A DNA stretch of 64,000 nucleotides from Bathynomus jamesi (GCA_023014485.1 JAJOZX010002584.1:205001-269000); one strand, 5' to 3'. Positions 42,810-54,264 are shown, counted from the stretch's first letter. Notes: generated from the letters alone by a model not told the origin. Made by a program: numbers and translations.

Positions 42810-44181
42810 GGGTGATCCAGATAAATGGGACACATAAAAAAAAGCCAAATATTCTTAATATTTAATTCCTTTCATAAAAACTATATATCATTCGAAAGAG
42901 TAGAGTTACAAGTTTATTATGAAATATTTATTTTTTTAAAATGACTCCTTTCAAATGTGCTCCATTAGTTGCCAAGCATTCCAGTGTTCTCGCTTGTAAG
43001 TTCTGCATCACTTTTGCAAGAGTGTGCGGTGGTATGGCCTGTATCTCATTTGTGATGGCGGCCTTCAATTCTTGCAAGGTCGTTGGGTTATTTCTGTAGA
43101 CCCTACTCTTTAAATATCACCAGAGATAATAATCTAAGGGAGAAAAATCTGGATACCTTGCGGGCCATTCAACGTCTCCAAATCTTGAGATTAACTCGCC
43201 TGGAAACGTTTGACGCAAAACTGCCATGCAGTTCCTCGTGGTATGGCAGGTAGCTCCGTCTTGTTGGAACCAGTGGTTTTCTAGACAAAGATCTCTTAAT
43301 TTAGGAATAAGGAAATCGGTCAACATTTTTTCTTAGCGATCACCATTTACAGTGACCGTGTTTCCGGTGGAATCCTCGAAAAAGTACGGCCCTATGATCT
43401 GAGATGCAGTAAGACCACACCAAACAGTTACACGCTGACTATGGATTTTCTGTTGCCCAGAAACGACAATTTTGTTTGTTTACAGTTCCATTCAAGTGAA
43501 AATGGGCTTCGTCTGACATAATCAAAGTTGCTAGAAAATTGGTGGTATCATTTACCTTTTGTTGGATCCATTGACAGAATTGTCGTCTTCGTGCGAAATC
43601 TACATCGTTTAGTTGTTGCACTGTTTGAATTTTATATGGAAAGAGCATTAAATTTTGCTTGAATATTCGGTGTGTTGTTCCATATCCAACTCCTAACAGC
43701 TGAGAAGCACGTCTGATGCTTATGTTAGGATTATCCTGTACAATTTCATGAGTTCTGTTAATGATCTCGTCTATCCTTGCTGTGCGCACTCTTCCAGTTG
43801 GTTTTCTTTTTCCAATGCTGCCAGTTAGGGAAAAATTTCTGACACACCGACGGATTACTTTCTTAGAAGGTGATTTTGACATCTGAAAATTTGTCTTGAA
43901 AGATCTTTGAGCTGAAACTACACTTCTTCCATGCTCATAATATTGCTCAGTTATGAAACGCAGCTGTTCCACAGTCCATGCAGTCATCTTGAAGGGTTAG
44001 TTTTAACTAACACTTTTATTTTGTTTTGTATCTTATCTTATCTTGTATTGTCAAAACCTATACAATCCTGTACAAACTTGTAACTATCCTCTTTCGAATG
44101 ATGCGTATGATTTTATAAAAGGACTTATACTTTAAGAGTTACAGGGGTTTCTTTTGGGTCCCATTTCTCTGGATCACCCTT
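42810..44181 (-). mobile_element. DD41D mariner-group element inside the PLE 3' UTR
   Basis: TIRs CTGGGTGATCCAGATAAATG and complement AAGGGTGATCCAGAGAAATG, flanked by TA. The PLE resumes exactly (ATAAGTA | CATTCGTAC), as seen uninterrupted in the right arm. 1372 bp, not internally deleted. Confidence 0.93.
43117..43987 (-). pseudogene. DD41D transposase, near full length, frameshifted
   Basis: The N-terminal helix-turn-helix of DUF4817 style (MTAWTVEQLRFITEQYYEHG) is followed by a second HTH (RRASQLLGVGYGTTHRIF) and LIMSDEAHFHLNG (first Asp); the frame breaks near 43440. The second frame has WFQQDGATCHTTRNCM and PARYPDFSPLDYYLW, giving the second and third Asp 41 residues apart. A stop and further shift near 43117 cut the C-terminus. 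Confidence 0.85.
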
Positions 44182-44233
44182 TACATTCGTACAAATTTAA
44201 AACTATCTTCTTGTCCTACAGACACATACAGAT

Positions 44234-44445
44234 GGTGCTACTGTAGTATGCGGTCTACCGACGATTGGTTAGGTTTAGTCATGATATTTTCGTTAAAACT
44301 AACGAAAATACCATGACTAAACCTAACCAATCGTCAAGGGCGATTGACAATGGGATGTAAACAAACAATTAGTAAAAAAGATAAGAAGCTATAATTAAAA
44401 GGTAGACCGCCGAATCGTAGGTAGACCGCATACTACAGTAGCACC
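44234..44445. mobile_element. MULE-like MITE, 212 bp, with perfect 9-bp target duplication
   Basis: Flanks are CATACAGAT on both sides (44225-44233 and 44446-44454). TIRs start GGTGCTACTGTAGTATGCGG and extend about 27 bp. An inner palindrome (44263-44333) is built on GATATTTTCGTTA and TTAGTTTTAACG around its centre. 9-bp duplications are typical of Mutator-like elements; hAT and Tc1 are excluded by duplication length. The inner palindrome resembles that at 50107-50170. Confidence 0.85.
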
Positions 44446-44454
44446 CATACAGAT

Positions 44455-44970
44455 TTTTTTTTTTTTTTTACATAATTATTATATTTATTATTACATTTAT
44501 TACATTTATTATTGCATTATTATTTATTACAGAAATTATAAACTTATTATTAAATTGATTATTACATTGTTGCTTATTATTACAGAAATTGTAAACCAAA
44601 AAACGAATGAAAAATGCGAAAAGGAAACAATCCAGAGACCATTAAGAAATTTGCACCTAGGTTAGATCCCGTTCTCCCGACACCGGAAGGGCATTTTATT
44701 AAAGGGTCCCGCTTATAAGTACATTCGCACAAATTAAAACTATCTACTTGTTCTATACACGCAGATTCTATTATTTTGACATAATTACTGCATTTATTAT
44801 TACATTTACATTCTTTTTAACATTTATTATTATTACTTTTACATTTATTATTACATTTACATTTATTACTATTACCTTTATTATCCCATTTATATTTTAC
44901 CGAAAAAAACGAATGAACCAAAAGCGAGTAAGGAAACAATCCAGAGACCTTTAAGAAATTCATACTTAGG
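44455..44970 (-). repeat. PLE 3' UTR with tandem 0.3-kb units (left arm)
   Basis: Words such as GGTTAGATCCCGTTCTCCCG, GGGTCCCGCTTATAAG and AATCCAGAGACC recur at about 42700, 44640 and 44930. Between them are TAA/TTA-rich runs. The right arm repeats this at 48880, 49240 and 49560. Confidence 0.75.
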
Positions 44971-45655
44971 TTAGAACCTGTTCACCCGACGCCGTAAGGG
45001 ATTTTTTGACCATACAGATTCTATTATTTTTCGTTTGACATAATTATTGCATTTATAAAGTAACTTACTTGATTCCCAATCTATAGCATGATCATTTTGG
45101 CTGGCGTGATAAAAAATTGCATTATTAGTATTACAACTTCTGAAGGCATATTTGTGTTCTTTGATACGGGTTCGAATATTTCTTCCAGTTTCTCCTACGT
45201 ATACTAAATCACAACTTTTACACGGAATGCTGTAGACACAGGCTTGTTCCTGTCTTGCAACGTTATTCCTAACCAATTTACTTTTGACAGTAGACGAATA
45301 TTTGAACGCCAAAGCAAACTTAAAATCTTTCGTCAAAGGTTTTACTCTTTCTAAGCCGGCAATGTAAGGCAAACTCACATATTGTTTTTGGTTAACTGAA
45401 GGTTCCCGAGGGGCATAAAAAGATTTTCTGGCTTTGAAATCTGATAAACCACTCAGGATATTTTAAATCCTTAAAAATGTTCCAAATCTTTGAATTTTCT
45501 GGGTCCAGCAAATGTGGGCTACTAATCCTGAGTGCTCTTAGAAACATGGAGGAAATAATTGAGCTTTTAACCCCTTCATCATGATATGAAAAATAATGAA
45601 TGTACGAATTACAATGAGTAGGTTTTCTATAGACCATTCATTTTAAACCTTATAC
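44971..45655 (-). pseudogene. PLE endonuclease region (GIY-YIG), left arm
   Basis: Reading from 45640: VYRKPTHCNSYIHYFSYHDE (end of RT), a shifted frame PEWFIRFQSQKIFL, then VSLPYIAGLERVKPL, and the GIY-YIG nuclease: ACVYSIPCKSCDLVYVGETG and RNIRTRIKEHKYA. YSI and YVG are the two family boxes, with the Arg following. It cuts target DNA for reverse-transcriptase priming. Frameshifts near 45470 and 44990 disrupt it. Confidence 0.88.
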
Positions 45656-46803
45656 TTATCAGCTGGCTGATTACAACTTTTAGGATGAAATTGCATAACC
45701 TTAGTTTTTGTAACATTAAAAAGAATATCATGTTCCTGTGAATACACTTCGCAGACATTTAGTAGCCGATCCAGACCTTTAACAGAGGGACTTATTAACA
45801 CCATATCATCAGCATAAACTAAGTTATTTATCCTTGTGTTATCTATACAACATCCCACTGTTGCCTCATTAAGTGAAGCAATTAATCCGTCGATATACAC
45901 ATTAAACAGCATAGGGGAGAGCAAGGAGCCTTGTCTCACCCGGCAAGAGGAGCCAAAACACTCGGAGAGTACATTGCCCCACCTAACAGTGAAAGATTGG
46001 TGGGAATACCAAAATTTCAATAAATTTAATATGTACATGGGAACCTTCCTGTCTTCTAGTTTTGCAAATAATATATTGTGGTTCACCCTATCATATGCCT
46101 TACTTATATCTAGGAAACAGCTATAAAAAGTTGAATTACTGTCAATGTATTTAGATATTGTTTCTTTAAGTACATAGATACACAGGTCAGTTGAGTGGGA
46201 CCTTTTAAAACCAAACTGATTAGATGTCCATAGGAAATCATTTAATCGGAGTAACAAGAGTTTTTCTAGTAGTTTCGAGAAGCAGGAAGCGACAGCAATA
46301 GGCCTGTAATTATTGCTGGACAGAATGTCTCCGTACTTATTTTTGACCAGGGGCAAGATATATATCCTCATGAACTCTGCAGGGATATAGCTATGAGCCA
46401 GCATGGCTGATAGGAGCAATGATATATGCAGACATACTACATCATTTGCATATTTTAAGTGCTCATTCGATAAGTCATCTACCCTTGACGCAGAACCAGT
46501 CTTTAACTCTTTAATTAACCTCTTTACTTCAGAAAATGATATCAAAGTATTTTCCCTTGTCCCTCCCACAATCGTTTCGCTGCAATCTATCTTAAGATTA
46601 TCCCTACTCACACTGTTAAGAATGTTAGAATAGTGGTTTTTCGACAGCTTTGCAATTTCATCCTCCCCCGACACCCCATCGATTGTCGGAGGGAGGACAT
46701 TTTTGACACCCGTTTGATTCTTAACAAATTTCAAAAATTTGTTATTATCGTTATTTATTCGAGCTTCACAGGCTTTTGATGCTCGAATAGACTCTTTTTC
46801 CTG
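45655..46803 (-). pseudogene. Non-LTR retrotransposon RT fragment inside the PLE
   Basis: A 363-codon open stretch: KFLKFVKNQTGVKNVLPPTI, NYRPIAVASCFSKLLEKLLL, FLDISKAYDRVNHNILF, RQGSLLSPMLFNVYIDGLI and the catalytic NNLVYADDMVLIS. Both LINE ends are missing. It joins the PLE after RYVDDIFSFWP and before VYRKPT, replacing about 55 PLE residues. It is unlike the LINEs at 2 and 20 kb (YADDMVL, not FADDTK). Confidence 0.88.
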
Positions 46804-48290
46804 TTTAGAAAGTTGTTCCAGTGGTCAGGCCAAAATGAGAAAATATCATCTACATAACGAAACCAAATTAGATTCCTGGGACATATTGTTTGCAACAATT
46901 CCAACTCATAATATTACATGTATAATGTACTCAGTATTGGGGATAAAGAGGACCCCATTCCCATACCAAAACGTTGCAAAAAAAATTCTTCACCAAGGAG
47001 AAGGCATTATTGGTGACACAGAGTTTTATCAGTTCTAAAAATACAGATATGGGCATGCCTAGTTCTACGTTACATGTTGGCAATTTTCTATCTAAAATAC
47101 TAAGTACATCATCAATGGGAACTTACGTAAACAAGGACTCAACGTCAAAACTGATTATTCTTCCCCGCTTCAAATCTAAGGATATAACTTTGTTAATAAA
47201 GTCACAGGAATTAGTGATGTGCGGGCCTGAAAATTTACCAACTAATGGGGACAATTTATCTGCAAGAAATTTAGATAACCTGTAACTAAAGGAACCCCTG
47301 TGTGAAATAATGGGACGGAGTGGTATATTAATCTTATGGGTTTTGGTTAAGCCGTAAATGTGGGGGAGTTTGGGGTTAATCTGTAGAAATCTTTTAGGGT
47401 CAATCGCCGGGACATCTTTTAATAAGTTCCTGATAGTTTTGTTGAATCCAGCAGAAAGACACTTTAGGGGGGGACGATCTCACTTTGGTGTAGGTGAATT
47501 CATCACTAAGTAACGGTTTCATTTTTTGTTTATAATCACACTTGTCCAAAATAACCACAGTGTTACTTTTGTCCGCTTTAGTGACAAATATTGCTTCGTT
47601 CTTCCTGAGCTTGTCGAAAGCTAACTGGAATCTTTTTGGAATCGATTCCATCGAGTTGAAATGTTCCAGAAACTTGCTCAGAATCAAACCATTTAAACAC
47701 GGAATATCTACCCTGGAATTAAATACGGAAGACACAAAATCTAAAACAATGTTTTTATCGGGTTTAAGGGCAAAGGACAGCCCTAAATTAAGAACTTCCT
47801 TTTCGGATTTTGATAAGTCATATGTCGATAAATTTAAAACGGAACCTTCCACCGCACACTTTGACCAAGCACTTTCATCACATAAATTGGATAGCTTTCT
47901 GTTAAGTCATTGTTCAGTGCGTCTAGTCTCCACATCGCACTTATAATCTGCAGTTACAAACAGCGCCACAAGTAGTTCACAAGACACATGCGATTTAAGG
48001 ACGCGAAGACAATTTCTTAGTTTGAAACACGTATGGTCAATCTCTCTTTTAACACACGGAATGCGTTCCTTCAGAATTTCCCTGGCAAAATTCAGAAACG
48101 GTGTATGGTCTCTCCTGAAGGTAAACGGTATTAAGGACTTCGGGCACACTTGCTCCACTAAACACTCTTTTGCAGGAACTTGAGTTGCAGCTTCTTGGTC
48201 TTCACAGCCACTAGTGTTTTCTCATATAGACGATAGGAAGATACAAATTGGGGAAAGGTAACTAAGAAGAAGGCGAATACATGGCGTCTG
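46804..48290 (-). pseudogene. PLE polyprotein, N-terminal and RT part, broken
   Basis: From 48290: a signal-like start (HVFAFFLVTFPQF), CFKLRNCLRVLKSHVSCEL, then (47400-47852) FVTKADKSNTVVILDKCDY, an LSDEFTYTKV block, and IYGLTKTHK-like residues in a shifted frame. RT motifs RPIISHRGSFSYRLSKFL, ISFDVESLFT, GMGMGSSLSP and RYVDDIFSFWP follow. At least four frameshifts or stops. The order fits the Penelope type with a C-terminal GIY-YIG. Confidence 0.82.
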
Positions 48291-48293
48291 ATC

Positions 48294-49120
48294 GTGGGAT
48301 CCATAATAAATGCACTCAGGATTTGTAACCCACATTTGCTGGACCCGGAAAATTCAAAGATTTGGAACATTTTTAATGATTTAAAATATCCTGAGTGGTT
48401 TATCAGAAAGGCGTATTTTAAAGCCAGAAAATCTTTTTATGCCCTCGGGGAACCTTCAGTTAACCAAAAACAATATGTGAGTTTGCCTTACATTGCCGGC
48501 TTAGAAAGAGTAAAACCTTTGACGAAAGATTTTAAGTTTGCTTTGGCGTTCAAATATTCGTCTACTGTCAAAAGTAAATTGGTTAGGAATAACGTTGTAA
48601 AACAGGAACAAGCCTGTGTCTACAGCATTCCGTGTAAAAGTTGTGATTTAGTATACGTAGGAGAAACTGGAAGAAATATTCAAACCCGTATCAAAGAACA
48701 CAAATATGCCTTCAAAAGTTGTAATACTAATAATGCAATTTTTTATCACGCCAGCCAAAATGATCATGCTACAGATTGGGAATAAAGTAAGTTACTTTAT
48801 AAATGCAATAATTATGTCAAACGAAAAATAATAGAATCTGTATGGATAGAACAAGTGGATGATTTTAATTTGTGCGAAGTTACTTATAAGCTGGACCCTC
48901 TAATGAGATTCTTGGTCAAAAAATCCCTTACGGCGTCGGGTGAACGGGTTCTAACCTACAGTAAGTGTGAATTTCTTAAAGGTCTCTGGATTGTTTCCTT
49001 ACTCTTTTTTAGTTCATTCGTTTTTTCGGTAAAATGTAAATGGGATAATAAACGTAATAGTAATAAATGTAAACGTAATAATAAATGTAAAGGTATTAAT
49101 AATAAATGTTAAAAAAAACG
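48294..49120 (+). pseudogene. PLE C-terminal part, GIY-YIG endonuclease (right arm)
   Basis: The 163-codon open frame reads NPHLLDPENSKIWNIFNDL, KAYFKARKSFYALGEPSVN, VSLPYIAGLERV and ACVYSIPCKSCDLVYVGETG-RNIQTRIKEHKYAF. A TAA replaces Ser/Glu after HATDWE (48783), then KLLYKCNNYVKRKIIESVW and a 3' tail follow. Lacks the RT. The reverse-orientation copy is at 44971-45640. Confidence 0.88.
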
Positions 49121-49745
49121 TAAATGTAATAATAAATACAGTAATTATGTCAAAATAATAGAGTCTGTATGTATAGAACAAGAAGATAGTTTTAATTTGT
49201 GCGAATGTATGATACTTATAAGCGGGACCCTTTAATAAAATGCCCTTCCGGTGTCGGGAGAACGGGATCTAACCTCGGTGCGAATTTCTTAATGGTCTCT
49301 GGATTGTTTCCTTCTCGCATTTTTCATTCGTTTTTTGGTTTATAATTTCTGTAATAATAAACAACAATGTAATAATCAATGTAATAATAAGTTTATAGTT
49401 TCTGTAATAAACAATAATGCAATAATAAATGTAATAAATGGAATAATAAATGTAATAATTATGTAAAAAAAATAATAGAGTCTGTATGTATAGAACAAGA
49501 AGATAGTTCTCAATTTGTACAAATGTACTTATAAGCGGGACCCTTTAATAAAAATGCCTTTCCAGTGTCGGGAGAACGGGATCTAACCTACGTGCGAATT
49601 TCTTAATGGTCCCTGGACTGTTTTCCCTCTTGTTTTTGGTTCGTTCGTTTTTCTGTATCCACCCAAAGAGGATGCCAATGGGCATCGAAACTGTTCTGGA
49701 AATAAACTCTGTCTATTAGAGTGGGTTTTTATTATCATAATCAAA
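49121..49745 (+). repeat. PLE 3' UTR tandem units (right arm)
   Basis: Two units of about 310 bp follow a partial one at 48880, each with GCGGGACCCTTTAATAAAA, GTGTCGGGAGAACGGGATCT and AAATTTCTTAATGG-like words, separated by GTAATAATAAA runs. The unit structure is the inverse of that at 42690-44970. Confidence 0.8.
49653..49705 (+). ncRNA. Degenerate hammerhead-like fold in the PLE tail (right arm)
   Basis: TATCCAC / TGGAAATA (stem I), GGATGCC-AATG-GGCATC (stem II), GAAA (core). The first core strand is CCAAAGAG instead of CUGANGAG. The helices are well preserved, the catalytic core is not, so activity is unlikely. Confidence 0.35.
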
Positions 49746-50034
49746 ATTAATCAACAGTTCACACCCGCTGAATACGCTGATATCCTTTTCATTTATGGAT
49801 TCTGTTATGGTAACAGCAGAGCGGCACGATCTTTTCCAAATGGACGACCCCACGGGATTTAGCTGAAATTTGTATACTAATAAATTTTTATATTCTAATA
49901 ACGAAAATTACATTTTCCTGGAGAAATATACGCAAAATATGAAAGAAATTGCATTTATATGCGCACTAGTTTACATGGCGCATGACCGTTATCTAGTTTA
50001 CACCGCTCATGACGCTCGGATACGAGGTTGCTGT
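49746..50034. other. No gene recognised
   Basis: A short spacer between the PLE and the foldback MITE, without recognised features. Confidence 0.5.
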
Positions 50035-50285
50035 GTGGTCCCCGGTTAATTGAATGCCCGGTTAGGTCAAATGAATGGCCGGTTAGGTCAACTGTACGCC
50101 CTTGTCGACTGGTTAGGTTAAGTAGTGATGATATTTTCGTTAGTTTTAACGAAAATATCATGACAACCTAACCAATCGTCAAGAGCGTACAGTTGACCTA
50201 ACGTGGCATTCAGTTGACCTAACCGGGCATTCAATTGACCTAAACTCGCATTCATTTGATTGGGGCAACTCGTAACTAGGCCTAA
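50035..50285. repeat. Foldback MITE with internal direct repeats
   Basis: Each arm has three CCGGTTAGGTCAA / TGAATG words. The centre is GATATTTTCGTTAGTTTTAA and its mirror CGAAAATATC. The arms end GGTTAATTGAATGCCCGG (left) and CCGGGCATTCAATTGACC (right). It is related to the inner hairpin of the MITE at 44234. Confidence 0.8.
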
Positions 50286-50299
50286 ACAGACTACAAATA

Positions 50300-50981
50300 A
50301 ACATTAATAACAACAACAAAAGTTCATGCACCAGAAGTTCATGCAGAGTTCTGTAATGGGAACTTCGTCGTCAAGAGGACGGCGAAGCGCTTCAACCAAG
50401 TTCCAGCTGATGAGGCAACCGAATGGATAAATCGTGCATGCAAGATGCACGATAGTATCATCGGCATCACAAAGAATGACCACCCAAGAGACAGGTTCTG
50501 CATCACATGGTCAGAACGGTCACGCATCTCTCAAGACACAAGATGCCTCTTCAATCTTCAAGATGATGATGGGGAAGCCACCTTCACTCGGGTTGACAGT
50601 GTACCTTCTCGCACTAGGCGTGACGCTCATGATGTCATGAAGCTAGTTCAGCAGTTGAAGAGGTTTAACGTCTTCAGAGTTCACGTGAGTGAAGCAAGAG
50701 ATACAGATGCCGCCACTAACATCCTACCTGTTTCACTGGCAACCAAAGACACTGTACCCACAGATCTTGTGGAGAACCTGCTGACAGCTCAGGATCGAGG
50801 AAAGCAGCATGTAATCGGCTTCATGAAGGAGAGACTGATTGAACAGATAGTAGGCTTCCATGAAACGCTGAAGAAACATCGGTCGAAAACCTTCGCTGAT
50901 GTGTACAAAGCTACAGTTTCCACCAAGCAGAACATGCAGAAGACCATCAAAGCTGACAGAAAGCTACTACAGCGGCTCCTC
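50300..50981 (+). pseudogene. Fragment of an uncharacterised multicopy gene, left part
   Basis: The frame runs EVHAEFCNGNFVVKRTAKRF, VPADEATEWINRACKMHDSI, then FMKERLIEQIVGFHETLKKH and KADRKLLQRLL. This layout resembles a widespread, uncharacterised, often repeated arthropod/cnidarian protein family that I cannot name. At 50982 it is interrupted by hAT-like copy C. The frame from 50445 is open to the junction. It may itself be part of an unrecognised transposon. Confidence 0.5.
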
Positions 50982-53900
50982 AAAATCTCAGAGATCTGCA
51001 ATAATATCTTCTGCCTCCGCACGCGCGTTGAAAATCCAAAAAATGCGCCAAAATACACATTTTTTTCAATATTTTCTTATAGTTTTAATTTTCATCTTAC
51101 CTTCTTGTAATAGCAAGGAAAAGCATCCTAAAGGTTTATTTTAGAATAGTTTTAAATATTTGTGTCCTGCGATAATTTCTTCTGCCTCCGCAAACGTTTC
51201 AAAATACGAGAAAATTTACATAAATAGCGTATTTTATAATGACGCTATTATGGTCAACTTCGGCCCTACACCACAGTTTATTCGTTAATTATGTATTAAG
51301 TAATGCAATTAACAATTCATTATACCATATTTTAGTAATTTAAGAAGTTTATATATTTGAGCAATTAAATAATTTAGGTCCCACAATGCAGTTTACTTTG
51401 CATATGCTTGGTTTATTTTTGATGACTTATTACGTATGCATGCAGCTCCTCGCTTATTTCGTCAATATTGAATGTACTATATTGACAAAATAACCCAGAA
51501 CTCACCACGTGGAGGTGGCTGCATTCGAGTTCCTCCCTGCCCGACCCAACCACTCTACCATTATCGGACTTAGGCTAGTTACACACTGTAGTCACTTTTT
51601 GTTTCCATTCTTGGCATTTTATTTCTTGATTCTAATCTTGCTCTGATAAATCCATCCCTTGCCTCTGAACCGCATACTGCAGCTGAAGCCTCTGTTACCA
51701 GCTTTATATGCCGTTCAACCGCTTGGATGTGGCAAGGAAAGCGTGGGATGAAATCAGGTACATCTCCTGATGAGATATAGTTCAGGATGTCGGAGCGTGA
51801 TAGAACTTTTGTCGGAGGAGGCTCTGATAGCTCACAAGTTTGCTAGTTAATCATGTTGTAGTACTCACTGCACTGAAAGTTCAACGTGGGCAATTTAAAC
51901 ACTCAGTGCGGCTGACTCAGAATCTCTTGCTTTAAGGATTCTCCTCCATCCTAATTCTCTGATATGTTTTGCTTCATCGTGAATCATACTAAGGAAAACA
52001 TTCTCAGGATGAGAAAAATAGGAATTTCTCTGAATAACACGATCAACTATTTCTATACAGCGGGCACTCAACGACCTCAAGCGTTGTATCATTTGATAAA
52101 GATGTTTGGCTCCCTGTGTTGCTGAAGAATTTCTCTTGATTTGAAACCACATTGGAATATAAACTTTCATAATATAATCCATGATACACTTAAGGTTGTC
52201 TGAAGGTTCTTCAGTTGAAACGTAGAGACGAAGTATGCGGTTAGCAGTTGTCACCCATCTGGAGTGTGCCATTTTGCCTGGTTTCCTTTGAGCTAGAGAA
52301 GGAGTACATTCACCTTTTGACACAGCATCATAGATTTCTGCCAAATATTTCTGATCTGTGCTCAGATCATCTCTGTCAACTACAATTTCTTCCGCTTCAA
52401 CTGCTTCAAACTCAACAACAGGTCTCTTTTCACAATCAATTAACTCTTTTCCTATAGGCCCCGTAAAACTATGAGGACCTGTTGTTTTACCATCAATGTC
52501 AGTCACTATGTGCCGCAAGGGAAGTTCATTAGTGTGAAGCAAGCAAATCATCCACTGGAGTGCTCTCTGAAAGTGCTCTTCAATGCTTCTTATCACTCCT
52601 CCTTTTGGTCCTGTATTAACTGCTGTCCCGTCACATCCAATGGCTTTAACTTCTGAAGTATCAATTTCATTTCAGCGAAAAAAATCCAAAATTGCAGAAG
52701 ATATACTCTGTGCTGAGCCAGAAGCGGGAGTTACATGCCTAATATAATGCGAGTTTGGTTCTTGAAGCAAAGTGACATGTTCTTCTATTATTTTTTTTTT
52801 TATAACCTTTACTGCCAACTTTTTCTTGCACTGCAGTTCTGTCCTTTCTTCCATTGAAATAGATACTCTCCATAGTTCCTTCTTCGTAATCTCTCTTTTG
52901 AATGATAGATCTCACTCTTTTTGTAGCTCTCCTTACTTTGCATCTGTCTATTACTGAACTTAAATCTTTTTCGTTTATAATTCCCACGTCTTCAAGAACA
53001 GCCGGAGCAATTATAGCAGCATACCTGTCTGACACACCAGTTCTGTCACAAGCTATAGCCAATGATGAGATTGTTCCATGATGAGATTGTTCCATCGATT
53101 TGATTCTCTATGTGGGTTCATAATCAGAATCCGCTCCTTCTGTTTCACTTGATGTTTATGACAGTGTTTCAGTTGCTTGTCCTTTACTGGTAGATGGTTT
53201 TGGTTCATACTGTTTGATTCTCTGTTGTCTTCTAGCAATAGTTGCTAGATCTTTACGAGTTTGTGAAATATCAAGAGAGCCTATTGCCAATTTTCTTGTT
53301 GTTGTCTGATCTTTAAGGGAGTCTTGTTCAATTGCTGGAACCTTGAGATGGTTTTCACATGAACACTTATCAAAATTTTCACATTTGCAAGCACTGATGT
53401 CAAATAATTTGTTTTCTGCCTCATTTTGAAATGTTTGTAATTTAATTTTGAATGAGTCACTATCTTGTTTCCTTTTTATTGACTTTAGAAGGTTTTGACA
53501 TTTTTCATGGTAATTTTTAATCATTTGAACGACACGGTTATGAGAAACGGTAGGAATAGAGGCTGTTTTCCACAAATCTTCGGGAGTTTTTGAGAGAACA
53601 CCCGAAATTTCTGCAACTGTGGGCTCTTTCTTCGATGTCTTCAGATTCAACCTTATTTGATGAAAATATTTCATGACGTCCTTATAGGTTAGAAGGCACC
53701 TCTTGTCTAGATCATTTGGAGCCCCAAATATAGGGCAACTTGAAGAAGTTCTTGTTGCTTGAGCTGGTACTGACATTGTGAAAAACACAGTAATTAATAT
53801 AAAAATTAAGAAATTACTCCTAAAACGTAAAATATTCTTGCATTCTGCAGAAGTTTTGTATATTACACCAACGTATTATTATGCACTAAAATATGCAGTA

Positions 53901-54264
53901 CATGTCCACATATGCGTGTTGTCGTGTTCCAAAGATGTATTAACAGCAAGAGCAACACAATCCACATCTTACCCGAAACGTAGCTAGCACAACACTGCGG
54001 GGAAGTGAGAGCAAGAAGGCCTGGTAGAGTCATCACTCACTGACTCATTGCCGTATATGGCAATGACGAGCAACACACCATACCAGGCTGTGGGGAAACT
54101 TCTAGAACGATGTGGTAGTACTACATGAGGTACAAAGTGAATTTATTAGCGTATAGGTTAAAACTATAAGAAAATATTGAAAAAAATGCGTATTTTGGCG
54201 CATTTTTTGGATTTTCATCGCGCGTGTGGAGGCAGAAGATACTATTACAGATCTCTGCGATTTT
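50982..54264 (-). mobile_element. hAT-like DNA transposon, copy C
   Basis: Ends are about 107-bp inverted repeats (50982-51088 and 54158-54264), with AAAATC-CAGAGATCTG outermost and GCGCCAAAATAC inside. A third degenerate copy of the GCGATAATTTCTTCTGCC box lies at 51168. CAGAG fits the YARNG rule, but no clean target duplication can be read. It carries the copy C transposase (51579-53788, minus strand) and interrupts the gene fragment that resumes at 54275. Confidence 0.75.
51579..53788 (-). pseudogene. hAT-like transposase, nearly complete, several frameshifts (copy C)
   Basis: The N-terminus (53788, MFFTMSVPAQATRTSSSCP) leads to VSHNRVVQMIKNYHEK, the Cys cluster CKCENFDKCSCE, VPAIEQDSLKDQTTTRK and IGSLDISQTRK. 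The next frame (53095-52739) has IACDRTGVSDRYAAIIAPAV and IYFNGRKDRT, where the first catalytic Asp is replaced by Asn. Then CDGTAVNTG (second Asp), WMICLLHTNELPLRHIV, AHSRWVTTANRILRLY, WFQIKRNS, LGWRRILKAR. After a shift, HIQAVERHIKLVTEASAAV and MPRMETKSDYSV close the protein at 51579. Subfamily of copy B. Confidence 0.75.

Larger units (their letters stand above)
42590..49745 (-). mobile_element. Penelope-like element with long inverted arms, nested insertions
   Basis: The left arm (42590-48290, minus strand) contains PLE 5' coding, RT, GIY-YIG and 3' UTR. The right arm (48294-49745, plus strand) repeats the last coding part and 3' UTR, inverted. Both arms end with a TTTATTATCATAAT / TAGAGTGGG pair. 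The left arm carries three secondary insertions (42810-44181, 44234-44445, 45655-46803); the right arm shows the empty sites. Inverted and tandem copies are common for PLEs. Confidence 0.85.

Noticed and set aside
50040..50275. TTAGG-containing words as telomeric repeats
   Set aside because: The words are CCGGTTAGGTCAA units in a foldback, not head-to-tail (TTAGG)n.
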